A stretch of 36,514 nt of DNA from Bacteroidota bacterium (GTDB lineage: Bacteria > Bacteroidota > Bacteroidia > Cytophagales > Cyclobacteriaceae), in assembly GCA_013285945.1 (NCBI GenBank), contig JABDGP010000032.1, positions 1-36,514 of the forward strand, in the 5' to 3' direction. The number at the start of each line of letters is the position of its first letter. The stretch's first letter is position 1. The translations under genes and the position numbers were made by a program. Below, piece after piece: positions 9,548 through 18,646 of the stretch. The notes under the pieces are model-generated. The model made no database searches. It saw nothing but the letters and a program-made list of their open reading frames with translations, and was not told the origin of the DNA.

Positions 9548-9994
9548 TTACTTCTTTTGAACGAGGTACACTCCACCGATTATTAATAACGCTCCTAAAA
9601 TTCTTACAAAACTTATTTCCCGCAAGGGAAATCCTATCAAGCCATAATGGTCAAGTACAATTGCTGAAATCAACTGTCCTGCAATTGCAAAACAAAGAGC
9701 ATTGGCAGCTCCGATTTTTGGTGCCACAAGAATTATCGAAACAATATAAAAGGCACCCAAGGCTCCTCCCGTTAATTTCCACCAGTCCGTCAATTGTACT
9801 GTTGCAAGAGGAACCTGGCTTTTCGCAGAAAAAATGTAAACCCCGACCAGAAGAAAGCTTCCTATCAAAAAAGAAATCAGAGCGGCCAATATCGGATGCT
9901 GCAGTGTCACCCTCAGTTGTGAGTTGACACCGGCCTGAACGGCAATGAGTAAGCCGGATATAAATGCAATTGCGTAGTAAAATTCTTTCCCCAT
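9548..9994 (-). CDS. Small DMT-family transporter (YdcZ/DUF606 type)
   Basis: A 148-residue hydrophobic protein with about five membrane helices, the size of the YdcZ (DUF606, PF04657) half-length members of the drug/metabolite transporter superfamily. Typical family features are the N-terminal LIAVQAGVNSQLR, the central WWKLTGGALGAFYIV and the C-terminal RILGALLIIGGVYLV. Half-size members of this kind usually function as homo- or heterodimers; no partner half is next to it. The substrate is unknown. The ATG at 9992-9994 is the only good start before the first helix. Confidence 0.88.
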   Translation of the reverse strand: MGKEFYYAIAFISGLLIAVQAGVNSQLRVTLQHPILAALISFLIGSFLLVGVYIFSAKSQVPLATVQLTDWWKLTGGALGAFYIVSIILVAPKIGAANALCFAIAGQLISAIVLDHYGLIGFPLREISFVRILGALLIIGGVYLVQKK

Positions 9995-10015
9995 GACTTT
10001 TTATTCTATATTAAA

Positions 10016-10435
10016 TTAATCCCAAACAAATTTCCAGGAACCATCTTTTTGTCTTTTCCACACAGTATGAAAATAGCCTTTGCTCTCATTCAAATTGCCC
10101 ACAGAGTCTTTTTCCGAATAGGTGAACTCACCATAGGTATATCCCAGATCACCTGAGACGTCGGCAAACGTTGGCGACCATTGAAGTTCTCCTCGTTGTG
10201 TTTGGCGGGAATAATAATCCTTGATGGCCTCTTTCCCTTTCACCAATTGGTTTCCTCGCTTAATTACCGCATTGCTATCTGCAAAAGTATAGAAGGCAGC
10301 AGCAATCCCTTTCTCTTTTGCCATCTGTGCAAAATCTTTTTCTGTCTGAATGACTTTCGCCTTCGATTCTTCAGTTGATGGTTTCGGCGAACATGAGCCT
10401 AAGATTACCAGCGGGTAGATTAACCAGTGTTTCAT
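10016..10435 (-). CDS. NTF2-like (SnoaL/DUF4440-type) putative lipoprotein
   Basis: A 139-residue small exported protein. The chosen ATG at 10433-10435 gives a short signal peptide MKHWLIYPLVILGSCS with a lipobox-like LGSC, so Cys15 would be lipidated; the open frame continues further upstream but that part has no family features. The mature part has an NTF2-like fold pattern: AMEK-like helix (KDFAQMAKEKGIAAAFYTFA), SNAVIKRG, KGKEAIKDYYSRQ, then WSPTFADVSGDLGYTYG and the C-terminal GYFHTVWKRQKDGSWKFVWD, typical of DUF4440/SnoaL-like proteins. The catalytic or binding role is unknown. It is divergent from the large T9SS-type gene. Confidence 0.82.
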   Translation of the reverse strand: MKHWLIYPLVILGSCSPKPSTEESKAKVIQTEKDFAQMAKEKGIAAAFYTFADSNAVIKRGNQLVKGKEAIKDYYSRQTQRGELQWSPTFADVSGDLGYTYGEFTYSEKDSVGNLNESKGYFHTVWKRQKDGSWKFVWD

Positions 10436-10610
10436 AAATTTTAAGTTAAAAGGAATAAAAAATAAATATCGTACAAAATTCAGATTGAGGCTAAGCAAAA
10501 CCGTGCGGATGTGAGCGTTGTGAATTTTAAATAGGAAAACACTGTCGAAACATCGAGAAAACCTCACTTCACTCAAAAAACTGCATTGATTTACTTTCTG
10601 AAAAATTGAA

Positions 10611-13600
10611 ATGTTAAATTGCCGTATGATTTTAAGGGGACTATCTGGTTTGCTGGCAACGATTTCGATTATAGGAAACATTTATGCAGGCCCCGGCATT
10701 GGCTTCATTGAAAATAAAGGGCAATGGCCAAAACAATTTGATTTTATTGCCAAGGCGTCCGGAGGCAATTTCGGCTTGCAGCTCGGTAAGTTCAGTTATT
10801 CGTTCATCGATCAAAAAAAACTTGAAGAGCACCATCTGGGTAACTCATCGGCTTATGCCGAAAACAATTCCTCAAACAGCGATGCATCACGGCTGAATGG
10901 TCACTTACTTATCACCACGTTTATTGGCTTCGACAGTCAAAGTAAGCCTGAACCATTTGGGTTAATGCCGCAGTACTACAACTATTTTCTTGGCGATAAT
11001 CAGGAAAAGTGGAAATCGTTTGCTCATTCATACGAAGGAGCTTATTATACTTCGTTCTATTCCGGAATTGACCTGAAAGTCTACTCGGAGGGGAGTAATC
11101 TTAAGTATGATTTTATTGTTGAGCCGGGAGGCGACCCGTCAGTTATTCGGTGGAAATATGAAGGAGAAGAATTAATTTATATACACGAAGGAGATTTGGT
11201 CGTAAAAACTTCATTGGCTGACTTAGTCGAAAAAAAACCGATCGCCTATCAGGTCATTGACAACCAGAAAAAATTTATTCGTGTTGATTATAAACTAAAA
11301 GACGGACAGGTATCTTTTAACATCCTTGACAATTATGACCCTTGCTTTCCTCTGACCATCGATCCGTTGCTTATATTTTCTACCTATTCCGGTTCCACCG
11401 CAGATAATTGGGGCAGCACCGCTACTCCAGGAGAACATGGAACATTATATTCTTCAGGCATAACCAATCTTTTAAATACAGGCGGATTCTTTCCGGCTAC
11501 TGCCGGAGCGTTTCAAAAAACCTACGGCGGCATTTACGATGTTGCTATTTTGAAATACGATTCCACGGGCAATCAATTACTCTACGCATCCTACCTTGGC
11601 GGGAACTATTCTGAATCACCTCACAGCTTAGTAATTGATAAAGATGAGAATCTTCTGGTGTTGGGGACAACCAGTTCATTTAATTTTCCAGCAACACAAG
11701 GCGCATTTCGTCAACATTTTGCAGGAGGGTTTTCTATTCCTCAGGAGTTTGGAAACAAAGAAATTCCCATTCCCTATGAAAACGGTTCCGATATTTTTGT
11801 CGCGAAAATATCGAAAGACGGAAGCCAGTTGCTCGCCAGTACCTACCTGGGTGGAGCAAATAATGACGGATTAAATCCTTCAACGAGCTTATTAGTGCGC
11901 AACTACGGTGATCAAATGCGGGGGGATATCATTAGCGATTCGCAAGGAAATATTTTTATAAGTACCGTTACATCATCCCCCGATTTTCCTGTAGCCAATG
12001 GTTTTAATATAACATACAAAGGCGGAGACACTGATGCCCTCATCATGAAGTTAAGTGGTGACCTGGCGCAATTGCTTTGGGGCTCATTTTTGGGCGGCAC
12101 TGCAGCCGATGCTTCACACACCATTCAGATTGACAACTCAGGAAATTTGTTCGTTGGTGGCGGAAGTGCAAGTGCTGATTTCCCTACCACATCAGGTTCT
12201 TACCAGCCCGCTTTTGCAGGTGAGGTGGATGGATGGATGGCTAAAATAAGCGCAGACGGTTCATCGATTATAAATTCTACGTTTACCGGAACGTCTGCTT
12301 TCAATCAGGTTTACTTTTTAGACCTAGACAAAAACGAAAACGTTTATGTGTATGGTCAGACGGTAGGAACATTTCCAATAACCCCGGGCGTTTACAACAA
12401 TCCGAATAGTGGCCAGTTTGTACAAAAGTTTGATAACGCACTTTCGACCTTACAATTTTCCACTGTGTTTGGTTCAGGGATCGGGATTCCCAACATTTCT
12501 CCAACGGCTTTTTTAGTTAATGAATGCAACAACATTTATTTGTCGGGTTGGGGCGGATTGATCAATAGTGACTTGGGTTACTGGCCAAGCTCAACGCAAC
12601 AAATGCCCGTATCTTCAACCGCGCTTCAAAAGACAACCAGCGGTTCTGACTTTTATTTTATTGTTCTTTCGAATGACGGAACCCAATTACTGTACGCTAC
12701 TTTTTTAGGAGGAAGTGATTCGCGCACGCATTTGGATGGAGGCACTTGCCGGTTTGACAAAAGTGGTGTAGTCTATCATGCTGTTTGTTCAGGTTGCGAA
12801 GCATTTAATGCAACCGGTCATTCCACTTCAGATTTCCCCACCACCCCAAATGCATGGAGTAGGTTGAACCGCAGTGGCAACTGCAATAACGCTGCCTTTA
12901 AATTCGACCTTGCTTCCTTGAAGGCACACATTCAAACAAATTCCGTCAAATTAAATATGCCTGGACTCACGCAGGTGTGCCTGAACCAAAAAATCGTTTT
13001 TCAAAACTTGAGCATCGGCGGACAGACTTACGATTGGAATTTGGGAGACGGAACCAAGCTTACAAAACCCGATACTTCTTTAATCGTCTATCAATATAAA
13101 AGCGCTGGCAAATACACGGTCCAGTTAAAAGCAATTGATAATGGTACCTGTGCAGTAAAAGACTCAACGATTGCCAACGTAAGTGTTGTTACACCACAGG
13201 GCAAGGCAGGGCCTGACCAGACAATATGCTTTAATGCCGGGACCACCTTGTCCTCTTCGGGTGGAGTCAATTATCTGTGGGCAACTACTGATAATTCCTT
13301 TACATCCTCCAATGCCGATCCTTCTGTAAATCCTCAAAAGAATACCAGCTACTTTATTACAATTATGGATTCAAATGGTTGTATCGTAAAAGACACAATA
13401 AATATCCAAGTCGTTCCTGGTATCGATCTACAATTTAAATCTCAGCAGGTCTTTAGTTGCGAGGATAGACCCACACTGAAGGTGAATAACCTGACTGATC
13501 CCAACGAAGATGTTTTTTTTGATTTTGGTGATGGTACAACTTCCGATCAGCAGCAAATCAGTCACCAATACGCAACCGATGGAAAATATACCATTCGACT

Positions 13601-13931
13601 AGTGGGGAAAAATGAATTTTGCATTTATGAGAAATCCGTGACCCTCCCCTTTTATTACCGCAAAGTACCCAACGTATTTACCCCCGATGGTTCACCAGGG
13701 TTTAATGACACATTCATGATTCAATATGGAGATCAGAAAGTTGTGCCGGGTGCTGATCCGCCGGTTCAAATTTCTATAACTGTATCCAACCGCTGGGGGA
13801 AATTGGTCTACAAAAATGATGACTACAAAAACGACTGGACGGCAACCAATCTGGATGGAGGGGTTTACTTTTACGAAGTAACCCTTATCGGTGAAAGTTC
13901 ATGCAAGGGCTGGGTGGAAATAATTAAGTGA
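10611..13931 (+). CDS. Large secreted protein with SBBP-like repeats, PKD domain and T9SS type B (CHU_C) sorting domain
   Basis: A 1106-residue exported protein. The N terminus is a signal peptide ending near IYA|GPGIG; translation may start at 10611 or at the ATG at 10626. Residues about 25-250 (FIENKGQWPKQFDF, later SGIDLKVYSEGSNLKYDFI) match the N-terminal domain usually found before SBBP beta-propeller repeats. About six repeats follow, recognisable by LLYASYLGG, LASTYLGG, WGSFLGG and LLYATFLGG, each followed by a D.xGN and a DFP(T/V) segment. A PKD domain lies near residues 790-850 (WNLGDG), with a second PKD-like segment containing FDFGDGTTSD. The C-terminal NVFTPDG through GWVEIIK is the gliding-associated CHU_C sorting domain, so the protein should leave the cell through the type IX secretion system. 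Function beyond adhesion or surface exposure is unknown. Confidence 0.9.
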   Translation: MLNCRMILRGLSGLLATISIIGNIYAGPGIGFIENKGQWPKQFDFIAKASGGNFGLQLGKFSYSFIDQKKLEEHHLGNSSAYAENNSSNSDASRLNGHLLITTFIGFDSQSKPEPFGLMPQYYNYFLGDNQEKWKSFAHSYEGAYYTSFYSGIDLKVYSEGSNLKYDFIVEPGGDPSVIRWKYEGEELIYIHEGDLVVKTSLADLVEKKPIAYQVIDNQKKFIRVDYKLKDGQVSFNILDNYDPCFPLTIDPLLIFSTYSGSTADNWGSTATPGEHGTLYSSGITNLLNTGGFFPATAGAFQKTYGGIYDVAILKYDSTGNQLLYASYLGGNYSESPHSLVIDKDENLLVLGTTSSFNFPATQGAFRQHFAGGFSIPQEFGNKEIPIPYENGSDIFVAKISKDGSQLLASTYLGGANNDGLNPSTSLLVRNYGDQMRGDIISDSQGNIFISTVTSSPDFPVANGFNITYKGGDTDALIMKLSGDLAQLLWGSFLGGTAADASHTIQIDNSGNLFVGGGSASADFPTTSGSYQPAFAGEVDGWMAKISADGSSIINSTFTGTSAFNQVYFLDLDKNENVYVYGQTVGTFPITPGVYNNPNSGQFVQKFDNALSTLQFSTVFGSGIGIPNISPTAFLVNECNNIYLSGWGGLINSDLGYWPSSTQQMPVSSTALQKTTSGSDFYFIVLSNDGTQLLYATFLGGSDSRTHLDGGTCRFDKSGVVYHAVCSGCEAFNATGHSTSDFPTTPNAWSRLNRSGNCNNAAFKFDLASLKAHIQTNSVKLNMPGLTQVCLNQKIVFQNLSIGGQTYDWNLGDGTKLTKPDTSLIVYQYKSAGKYTVQLKAIDNGTCAVKDSTIANVSVVTPQGKAGPDQTICFNAGTTLSSSGGVNYLWATTDNSFTSSNADPSVNPQKNTSYFITIMDSNGCIVKDTINIQVVPGIDLQFKSQQVFSCEDRPTLKVNNLTDPNEDVFFDFGDGTTSDQQQISHQYATDGKYTIRLVGKNEFCIYEKSVTLPFYYRKVPNVFTPDGSPGFNDTFMIQYGDQKVVPGADPPVQISITVSNRWGKLVYKNDDYKNDWTATNLDGGVYFYEVTLIGESSCKGWVEIIK

Positions 13932-13937
13932 CCCTGG

Positions 13938-14834
13938 CTAGGCTTTAGTTTCAGACTTTTTTCTATTGGCCAAGTAAACACCCCCCAATATTAACGCCAT
14001 GCCAATGAAGTGGCCCACAAGTAAAATTTCACCATCGATCACGCCCCACATCACTGAGACCAACGGCATTACATAAGTAACAGAGCTGGCAAACAACGGG
14101 GACGAAATTCGCAGGAGTTTATAGAAAAGCAAGTTTGCCACAGCTGTGCTCATCAGCGCCAGGATGATGACAAACCCAAAGGCACGCCAAGCGCCTTCGG
14201 TATTTGCCATTTTAAATGTAAACTCCGTGAATCCGAATAAATAAATATAGGCGAGCGGCGCAATCAACATCAGCGACACGCTGATAATTGTCATTGGCGG
14301 AAGACTTGGCACTTTAAACTTGAGGAAGTTTAAGTTCAATCCGTAACAGGCACATGCCAGCACAATCAATAAAGCGTATGAGTTGAATGCACCTAGTCCG
14401 CCATCGGCACGGGCCATCGCGAGTACAATACATCCTCCAAAGCTGATAGCACTGCCAAAGATTGCCCATCCGCGAAAGCGCTGACTGAACAATGCCGCTC
14501 CGATGATCATGGTCCAAATCGGTGAAAGCGTATTTAGTATTCCGGCCAATGAACTATTAAGGTGAGTCTGTGCTATAGCAAATAGAAAAGCCGGAATGAA
14601 GACTGCCAGCATTCCGGAGAAAAAAAGTTTTCCGTAGTCTGTACTTTTAAGTTCTTTTAACCGCTGCAAAGCTATTGGTAACATAAAAATAAAAGCAGCC
14701 GCTACACGCAGTGCTCCTACTTCGTCAGGCGAAAACACTTTTAGACCCTGCTTGATCAGGATGAACGAGGTACCCCAAATGAGCGAAAGGGTAATTAGCA
14801 AAATGACTGCGGTAAATCTCTTGTTATCAGGCAT
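13938..14834 (-). CDS. EamA/DMT-family transporter
   Basis: A 298-residue membrane protein with about ten helices in two EamA repeats, the full-length layout of the drug/metabolite exporter family. Repeat 1 shows SLIWGTSFILIKQGL and ALRVAAAFIFMLP; repeat 2 shows LACACYGLNLNFLK and the C-terminal MALILGGVYLANRKK. It would sit in the inner membrane; the family exports amino acids, purines or other metabolites and the substrate cannot be deduced. It abuts the T9SS-type gene tail to tail (6 bases) and is divergent from pbpC. Start ATG at 14832-14834. Confidence 0.9.
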   Translation of the reverse strand: MPDNKRFTAVILLITLSLIWGTSFILIKQGLKVFSPDEVGALRVAAAFIFMLPIALQRLKELKSTDYGKLFFSGMLAVFIPAFLFAIAQTHLNSSLAGILNTLSPIWTMIIGAALFSQRFRGWAIFGSAISFGGCIVLAMARADGGLGAFNSYALLIVLACACYGLNLNFLKFKVPSLPPMTIISVSLMLIAPLAYIYLFGFTEFTFKMANTEGAWRAFGFVIILALMSTAVANLLFYKLLRISSPLFASSVTYVMPLVSVMWGVIDGEILLVGHFIGMALILGGVYLANRKKSETKA

Positions 14835-14905
14835 GGTGAAATTGAAAGTTCAAAGATTGGAAATCGGTTAATGATTACAATACGGTTTCTTGCGGACTTG
14901 ATTGT

Positions 14906-14913
14906 TAAATTTG
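14906..14913 (+). promoter_or_regulatory. Putative -7 promoter element TAnnTTTG for pbpC
   Basis: TAAATTTG matches TAnnTTTG and ends 38 bases before the TTG start at 14952. A TTTC at 14886 may be a weak -33 element at slightly short spacing. Confidence 0.35.
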
Positions 14914-14951
14914 ATCCCTAAATAACGAACAGACGGCAGTTAAGTTCCTTC

Positions 14952-17312
14952 TTGAAAAATTATATCAGAAAATATCGGGTTTACATTTTGGCTGCGAGTG
15001 CTTTAGTCACAGGTTATTATTTCGTATTACCGAATAAGCTTTTTAAAGATCCGTATTCAACAGTATTGAATGACCGGAACGGAAATCTGCTGAGCGCGTC
15101 AATTGCCGGCGACGGGCAATGGCGCTTTCCGTTTTCAATGGAAGTCCCCGAAAAGTTTCAAGAGGCTCTTGTTTTGGCTGAGGACAAAAGGTTTTACCGG
15201 CATCCAGGCGTAGACTTGCTTTCGCTTGGGCGTGCCGCGCAACAAAATTGGAAAGCCGGAAAAGTGGTCAGCGGAGGCAGCACGTTGTCAATGCAGGTAA
15301 TTCGTCTTGCCCGAAAGAACCAGCGCAGAAGTATTTCTGAAAAGCTCATTGAGATCGTTCTGGCAACCCGACTAGAATTTCGTTATTCCAAAAAAGAAAT
15401 TCTTGCACTTTACGCTACACATGCGCCATTCGGCGGAAATGTGGTGGGATTGGAAGCCGCCTGCTGGCGTTTCTTTGGAAGAACTGTTTCCGACTTAAGC
15501 TGGTCAGAGGCAGCAATGCTTGCGGTGCTTCCAAATAATCCTTCCCTGATTCATCTAAATAAAAACCGGATAAAACTAAAACTAAAGAGAGACAGGTTAC
15601 TGGAACGCTTGGCGCAAGCCGGAAAAATGGATCAGCTTGAATTACATCTGGCACAAGCCGAACCCGTGCCCGAAACTCTGCTCACCCTGCCGCGCCTGGC
15701 CCCTCATTTATTGACGCGCGCCATTCGCGAAGGCAAAGGAGAGAATAAAGTAATTACTACCATCGATTTGGGATTGCAGCAAAGAGTCACTCAAATTATC
15801 AACGATCATCACCAGCGGCTCAAAGCCAATCAAATATTTAATGCTGCCGCCATTATCCTTGAAATAAAAACCGGAAATGTGTTGGCTTACGTGGGCAACA
15901 CGGCATCCGGCTACAAAAATAATGAAGACGTAGACGTAGTAATGGCACCACGAAGTACAGGGAGCATTTTGAAACCCTTCTTGTATGCTGCCATGCTTCA
16001 GGAAGGAAAGATGCTTCCACATACGCTTTGGCCAGATGTGCCAACATTCATCAATGGATATTCGCCCAAGAATTTCTCAAAAGAATTTGACGGAGCCGTA
16101 CCCGCCAGCGCAGCACTTATCCGTTCGCTCAACATACCCGCTGTATATGAACTTCGTGAGTACCGCTACGAAAAATTTTACGACAAGCTAAAAACCATCG
16201 GCCTTACCACTTTGAAGCAGCCCGCCGATCATTACGGACTGACGTTGGTTTTGGGTGGAGCCGAAGGAACCTTGTGGGACATCACCGGAGCGCTTGCTTC
16301 GATGGCACGCACGCTTAATAACTATTTTGAATTGCCCGGGAAAAATCGCTACAGCAAAAGTGACTTTCATCTTCCACGATATCAGCAAACTGAAGACGAC
16401 AAAAATAAGATCATCGAAGAGTCGTCCTGGTTAAATGCTGCCTCAGTCTATCTTACCTTCGATGCCCTCAAGGAAGTTTATCGTCCTGGTGAAAATACAG
16501 GTTGGAGAAATTTTAGCAGCACGAAAAAAATTGCCTGGAAAACGGGGACAAGTTTTGGCTTTCGCGATGGATGGGCTGTCGGAGTAAATCCGGAGTATGC
16601 TGTAGGTGTTTGGGTGGGCAATGCCGATGGCGAAGGAAGGCCCGGCCTCACCGGAACCGAAACTGCGGCTCCGATTTTATTCGACCTGTTTTCGGTGCTG
16701 CCGGCCAGCGGCTGGTTTCAGATGCCAGTTTCAGAAATGGAAAAAATTGAAGTCTGTCAAAAAAGCGGCCACCGTGCAACCGACTTATGCGAAGAGAGAA
16801 CTCAGGAATGGGTGCCCAAGGCCGGCTTAGAAACGTTGTCATGTCCATATCATAAAAAGGTATTCCTCTCAGCCGATAAAAAATTCAGGGTACACGCGCT
16901 TTGCGAGTCATTGACAAAAATGACTGAAGCCACTTGGTTTGTTTTACCACCTATTCAGGAATTCTATTTCAAACAGAAGACTTTTGGCCACCGTCCGCTG
17001 CCGCCATTAAGAAAGGACTGTGAAAACCCTAATTCCGTCGCTTCCATGGATTTGATTTACCCTAAAATCAATTCAAAAGTATTGGTTCCGCGAGAGTTGG
17101 ATGGCACTACTGGTAATACCTTATTTGAAGCTACCCACCGAAACCCTGCCGCGACTATTTTCTGGCACCTTGACGGGAAATTTCTCGCTGCTACCCGCAA
17201 AACTCACAAACTGGCACTAAATCCAACAGCAGGAACCCATACTTTAACGGTAGTAGATGATGCCGGAGAGTCCATTTCCAGGTCATTTTCAGTGATTTCC
17301 ACAATAAAATAA
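14952..17312 (+). CDS. pbpC: Penicillin-binding protein 1C (bifunctional transglycosylase/transpeptidase)
   Basis: A 786-residue inner-membrane murein synthase. A short cytoplasmic tail is followed by one membrane anchor (about residues 10-27). The GT51 glycosyltransferase domain has EDKRFYRHPGVD with catalytic Glu77 and GGSTLSMQV. The transpeptidase domain has SxxK at Ser338 (GSILKP), SLN as the SxN motif, and KTGTSFGFRDG with Lys530. The C-terminal 120 residues match the PBP1C-specific BiPBP_C domain (VASMDLIYPKIN through AGTHTLTVVDDAG). The start is a TTG: an in-frame TAA lies at 14919-14921, no ATG or GTG occurs between them, and the next Met (about 61) would remove the membrane anchor. 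Length is normal. No alpha-2-macroglobulin gene, the frequent PBP1C partner, is adjacent. Confidence 0.93.
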   Translation: MKNYIRKYRVYILAASALVTGYYFVLPNKLFKDPYSTVLNDRNGNLLSASIAGDGQWRFPFSMEVPEKFQEALVLAEDKRFYRHPGVDLLSLGRAAQQNWKAGKVVSGGSTLSMQVIRLARKNQRRSISEKLIEIVLATRLEFRYSKKEILALYATHAPFGGNVVGLEAACWRFFGRTVSDLSWSEAAMLAVLPNNPSLIHLNKNRIKLKLKRDRLLERLAQAGKMDQLELHLAQAEPVPETLLTLPRLAPHLLTRAIREGKGENKVITTIDLGLQQRVTQIINDHHQRLKANQIFNAAAIILEIKTGNVLAYVGNTASGYKNNEDVDVVMAPRSTGSILKPFLYAAMLQEGKMLPHTLWPDVPTFINGYSPKNFSKEFDGAVPASAALIRSLNIPAVYELREYRYEKFYDKLKTIGLTTLKQPADHYGLTLVLGGAEGTLWDITGALASMARTLNNYFELPGKNRYSKSDFHLPRYQQTEDDKNKIIEESSWLNAASVYLTFDALKEVYRPGENTGWRNFSSTKKIAWKTGTSFGFRDGWAVGVNPEYAVGVWVGNADGEGRPGLTGTETAAPILFDLFSVLPASGWFQMPVSEMEKIEVCQKSGHRATDLCEERTQEWVPKAGLETLSCPYHKKVFLSADKKFRVHALCESLTKMTEATWFVLPPIQEFYFKQKTFGHRPLPPLRKDCENPNSVASMDLIYPKINSKVLVPRELDGTTGNTLFEATHRNPAATIFWHLDGKFLAATRKTHKLALNPTAGTHTLTVVDDAGESISRSFSVISTIK

Positions 17313-17359
17313 CTCATAACTATTTGATATGTAATGTTTTGCTTAGTTTTAGTTAAATT

Positions 17360-17386
17360 CACAAAGTAACATATTGCACCTTTGTG
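17360..17386. repeat. Inverted repeat upstream of the first SPOR-like/OmpA gene
   Basis: The arms CACAAAG (17360-17366) and CTTTGTG (17380-17386) are perfect inverted copies separated by 13 bases, 20 bases before the ATG at 17406. It could be an operator or an mRNA leader hairpin, or chance; there is no T-tract, so it is not a typical terminator. Confidence 0.3.
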
Positions 17387-17405
17387 CCACACAAACAGAA
17401 AAACT

Positions 17406-18623
17406 ATGAAAAAAACATTGGCTTTAACTATGCTGGCCTGTGTCTCTATAGCAGGCCTGAAAATATCGGTAGGCTTTGGGCAGCCTGCTCCCGAAAAATC
17501 CAATTACGTAGTGATTGGGGCCTTTTCCATTCCAAAAAATGCTATTGAATTTACCGAGCAGGCTAAAAAACACAAGTTCGATGCACAGTTCTCTATCAAT
17601 CCGTTGCGCAAGCTGTTCTATGTATACGTCCTGCATACCGGCAAGACGGAAATAGCCTTTGAAGAAGCGCGAAAAATCCGGAAAGAAACTCCCTACTTTG
17701 ACACCTGGGTATTTACCGGAACTTTGGGCGAGGATATGCGCAAAGGCACTGACACCAATCCTGTAACCGGAGAAGGTATTACAACTATTCACCCTTTGGA
17801 TGTTAAAGAAAAGTCAGTCTTGCTGGCTTCTAATGAAAATATACCTGCAGCAAGAGAAAGCGGAAACAACACGTTGGCTATCCAAAATTTGAATGCACCA
17901 GTTGTAGTGGAAGAAATTCCCGAAGGCAGCAAAAAATTTCTGTTCAAGATTTTCAGTGCAGAAAAAGAAGTAGGTGGTGACATTGATGTACTGGATCTTG
18001 ATAAGGCCAAACCGCGCAAAATGGCTTCTTATCGTGGCAATGAGATTATCAATCTTAAGCCATTTAACAAATCGGGAAATATCGCGCTTCAATGCGAAGT
18101 CTTTGGCTACCGCAAAGTGCAACAAGCAATCAACTTCAACGAACCCAAAAGTGCAGACGGGATAATTGTAGATGAAAATAAAATTACCGTACCCTTCGAC
18201 TTAGTGCGATTGAAGAAGGGTGATGTTGCAGTGATGTACAATGTTTACTTCTTTAAAGATGCAGCCGTTATGCGCCCTGAGTCGCGCTATGAGGTAACAA
18301 GCTTACTAGAAATGCTTCAGGAAAACCCGAAATATAAAATCAAGATCCACGGCCACACCAATGGCAATGCCCATGGCAAAATCATTTCAATGGGCGACAC
18401 AAAAAATTTCTTCGCGTTGAACGATACCAAAGACGGTTTTGGCTCAGCCAAAAAACTGTCAGAAGAGCGGGCGCGCGTGATTCAAAACTACCTGATCTCT
18501 CAGGGGATTAATGCGGAGCGTATGCAGATCAAAGCCTGGGGTGGCAAACACCCGGTGTACCACAAAGACTCTCAGCAGGCCCATGCCAACGTGCGTGTGG
18601 AAATAGAGATTTTGGAAGACTAA
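17406..18623 (+). CDS. SPOR-like/OmpA family envelope protein, copy 1
   Basis: A 405-residue exported protein. The ATG at 17406 gives a standard signal peptide (MKKTLALTMLACVSIAG, cleavage near residue 25); a TTG at 17382 is also in frame but would spoil it. Residues about 33-110 look like a SPOR-type domain (NYVVIGAF, then INPLRKLFYVYVL, then YFDTWVFTG). Residues about 175-250 form a beta-sandwich-like segment (FLFKIFSAEKEVGGDI). The C-terminal OmpA domain starts near NVYFFKDAAVMRPESRYEV and includes KLSEERARVIQNYL. In the position of the usual GHTD motif it has GHTNGNAHG, so the Asp that contacts peptidoglycan is an Asn. It is a paralogue of the gene at 19445. Likely a periplasmic or outer-membrane-linked cell-wall binding protein. 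Confidence 0.85.
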   Translation: MKKTLALTMLACVSIAGLKISVGFGQPAPEKSNYVVIGAFSIPKNAIEFTEQAKKHKFDAQFSINPLRKLFYVYVLHTGKTEIAFEEARKIRKETPYFDTWVFTGTLGEDMRKGTDTNPVTGEGITTIHPLDVKEKSVLLASNENIPAARESGNNTLAIQNLNAPVVVEEIPEGSKKFLFKIFSAEKEVGGDIDVLDLDKAKPRKMASYRGNEIINLKPFNKSGNIALQCEVFGYRKVQQAINFNEPKSADGIIVDENKITVPFDLVRLKKGDVAVMYNVYFFKDAAVMRPESRYEVTSLLEMLQENPKYKIKIHGHTNGNAHGKIISMGDTKNFFALNDTKDGFGSAKKLSEERARVIQNYLISQGINAERMQIKAWGGKHPVYHKDSQQAHANVRVEIEILED

Positions 18624-18646
18624 TATTTTATGGAGAAATTTCGTGA

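Noticed and set aside
10436..10681. Upstream extension of the NTF2-like protein to 10681
   Set aside because: It would add 82 residues without family similarity and overlap the start of the T9SS-type gene; the ATG at 10435 gives a proper lipoprotein signal.
12221..12240. GGATGG tandem repeat in the T9SS-type gene (a similar run is in hemB near 29583)
   Set aside because: Only three short units coding for an ordinary DGWM segment; not long enough for a phase-variable repeat.
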